A stretch of DNA of 64,000 nt from Mucilaginibacter inviolabilis. Its GTDB lineage: Bacteria > Bacteroidota > Bacteroidia > Sphingobacteriales > Sphingobacteriaceae. The first letter of the stretch is position 1. Every line of letters starts with the position of its first letter. Position numbers and translations under genes: made by a program. A model generated the notes under the pieces. The model was given only the letters and a program-made list of their open reading frames with translations, had not been told where the DNA came from and ran no database searches. This document shows positions 63,364 through 64,000 of this stretch, piece by piece. Where the stretch lies: positions 2,790,001-2,854,000 of the forward strand of contig NZ_JAANAT010000001.1 of assembly GCF_011089895.1 (NCBI RefSeq), in the 5' to 3' direction.

Positions 63364-64000
63364 TGTAATATATTAAGGTATTTTATACTATTTAGGTGCA
63401 AATCAAATTCACCTTTAATTTGCATACATTTATCAGAGTAAGTTTTATAATCTGACTCAATTTGATTAATTTTTTTGGCAAGGGCGTCAATATTAGGTTC
63501 GGCCACTTCACCAATTTCTTCCTCCTTTACAAAATATTGCGTGCCGTTGCCTGCATAGTTAGTTGTGAGCGTAGGAATACCGTATGCCATGGCCTCAATT
63601 ACCACCTTGGGCAAACCTTCTCTTTCGGAAGGCAATAACAAAAGCCGGGCTTGCTGAAACACTTTATCTTTTTCCTCTCCATTTACAAGGCCATGAAAAA
63701 CCACATAATCATTTGATCCGTACTGTTGGTTAAGATTATTGTATAAATTACCTGAACCCATAATGTGCAAGCTTCTCTTTGCACCAAACTGCTGATTGTA
63801 ATTTAACACGGCTTCAATAGCATGTTCTGGGTGTTTATGTTCTTCCAACCGCCCTAAAAATATATAATTTTCTTTTTTTAAGGATTGCGCCAAAGAAGTA
63901 TCTACCAGACTAGGTATAACATGCAGGTTGTTTTCACGGTATTGCTTAACGCACGATTTAACATGTTTGCTAATACAAACAACAGCATCTGTTGCGTTTA
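63360..64000 (-). CDS. GT4-family glycosyltransferase, cut by window edge
   Basis: The frame is open from the stop at 63360 to the right edge. The segment from 63893 leftwards is the C-terminal Rossmann half of a GT4 enzyme: F-L-G-R-L-E-E-H-K, H-I-M-G-S-G, L-L-P-S-E-R-E-G-L-P-K-V-V-I-E-A-M-A-Y-G-I-P (the donor-binding E-x7-E). The bases from 63894 to 64000 code for a V-C-I-S-K-H-V-K-S and V-I-P-S-L-V-D-T stretch that continues the same protein, so the TTG at 63893 is not the start. It transfers a sugar to the growing polysaccharide repeat. Confidence 0.92.
   Translation of the reverse strand, partial: NATDAVVCISKHVKSCVKQYRENNLHVIPSLVDTSLAQSLKKENYIFLGRLEEHKHPEHAIEAVLNYNQQFGAKRSLHIMGSGNLYNNLNQQYGSNDYVVFHGLVNGEEKDKVFQQARLLLLPSEREGLPKVVIEAMAYGIPTLTTNYAGNGTQYFVKEEEIGEVAEPNIDALAKKINQIESDYKTYSDKCMQIKGEFDLHLNSIKYLNILQ

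Overview
The window looks like a chromosomal segment of a free-living Bacteroidota, most like the Sphingobacteriaceae (Mucilaginibacter/Pedobacter type). The evidence is three TonB-dependent receptor loci, two of them with SusC/SusD pairs, ECF sigma/FecR switches, DUF4249 and DUF5522 proteins, a single-RRM protein, TAnnTTTG-type promoter boxes, and many palindromic intergenic repeats. Genus assignment is inference. No rRNA, tRNA, CRISPR array, integrase or intact insertion sequence was seen.

Layout. 1-5.7 kb: the end of a ligase-associated exonuclease, a tiny DUF5522 protein, a MarR regulator, an aldo/keto reductase, an EVE-CBM9-GHL10 operon and a SnoaL-like protein. 5.9-27.5 kb: a large glycan-utilisation region. 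It holds GH20 and GH38 enzymes on the plus strand, then on the minus strand susC-susD-fasciclin-DUF5007-like genes, a BSP peptidase, a GH29 fucosidase and two GH92 alpha-mannosidases, headed by a LacI regulator. The enzyme set (hexosaminidase, three mannosidase-type enzymes, fucosidase, protease) fits N-glycan or glycoprotein breakdown. 27.8-34.6 kb: an APC permease with a Cys/Met PLP enzyme, a small cluster of NmrA-like, NTF2-like and secreted RidA proteins, a secreted M28 peptidase and an RRM protein. 35-44.1 kb: a membrane patatin, a sugar porter, a DHA2 drug exporter, a Na+/H+ antiporter and a DUF962 protein. 44.6-51.4 kb: a second SusCD locus run by ECF sigma and FecR. 51.6-60.5 kb: an acyltransferase, then a third TonB receptor with DUF4249 and FecR, whose likely sigma gene sits about 2.4 kb away beyond an AraC/FAD-monooxygenase pair. 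60.6-64 kb: the edge of an exopolysaccharide cluster (priming sugar transferase, epimerase, and a GT4 glycosyltransferase cut by the window end).

The most interesting signals are regulatory. Upstream of the first susC there is a near-textbook Bacteroidota promoter (TTTG, 19 nt, TATATTTG) with a LacI-type operator between its boxes and two perfect palindromic operators downstream. Both ECF/FecR loci carry a plus-strand intrinsic terminator about 70-110 nt upstream of the receptor start, the geometry expected for DonS-like cis-antisense RNAs. The intergenic space is full of repeats: a tandemly duplicated ~275-bp unit, inverted dispersed copies of at least three families, and a 153-bp nested palindrome. 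A DHA2 exporter has two TetR-type operators but no regulator or pump partners nearby.
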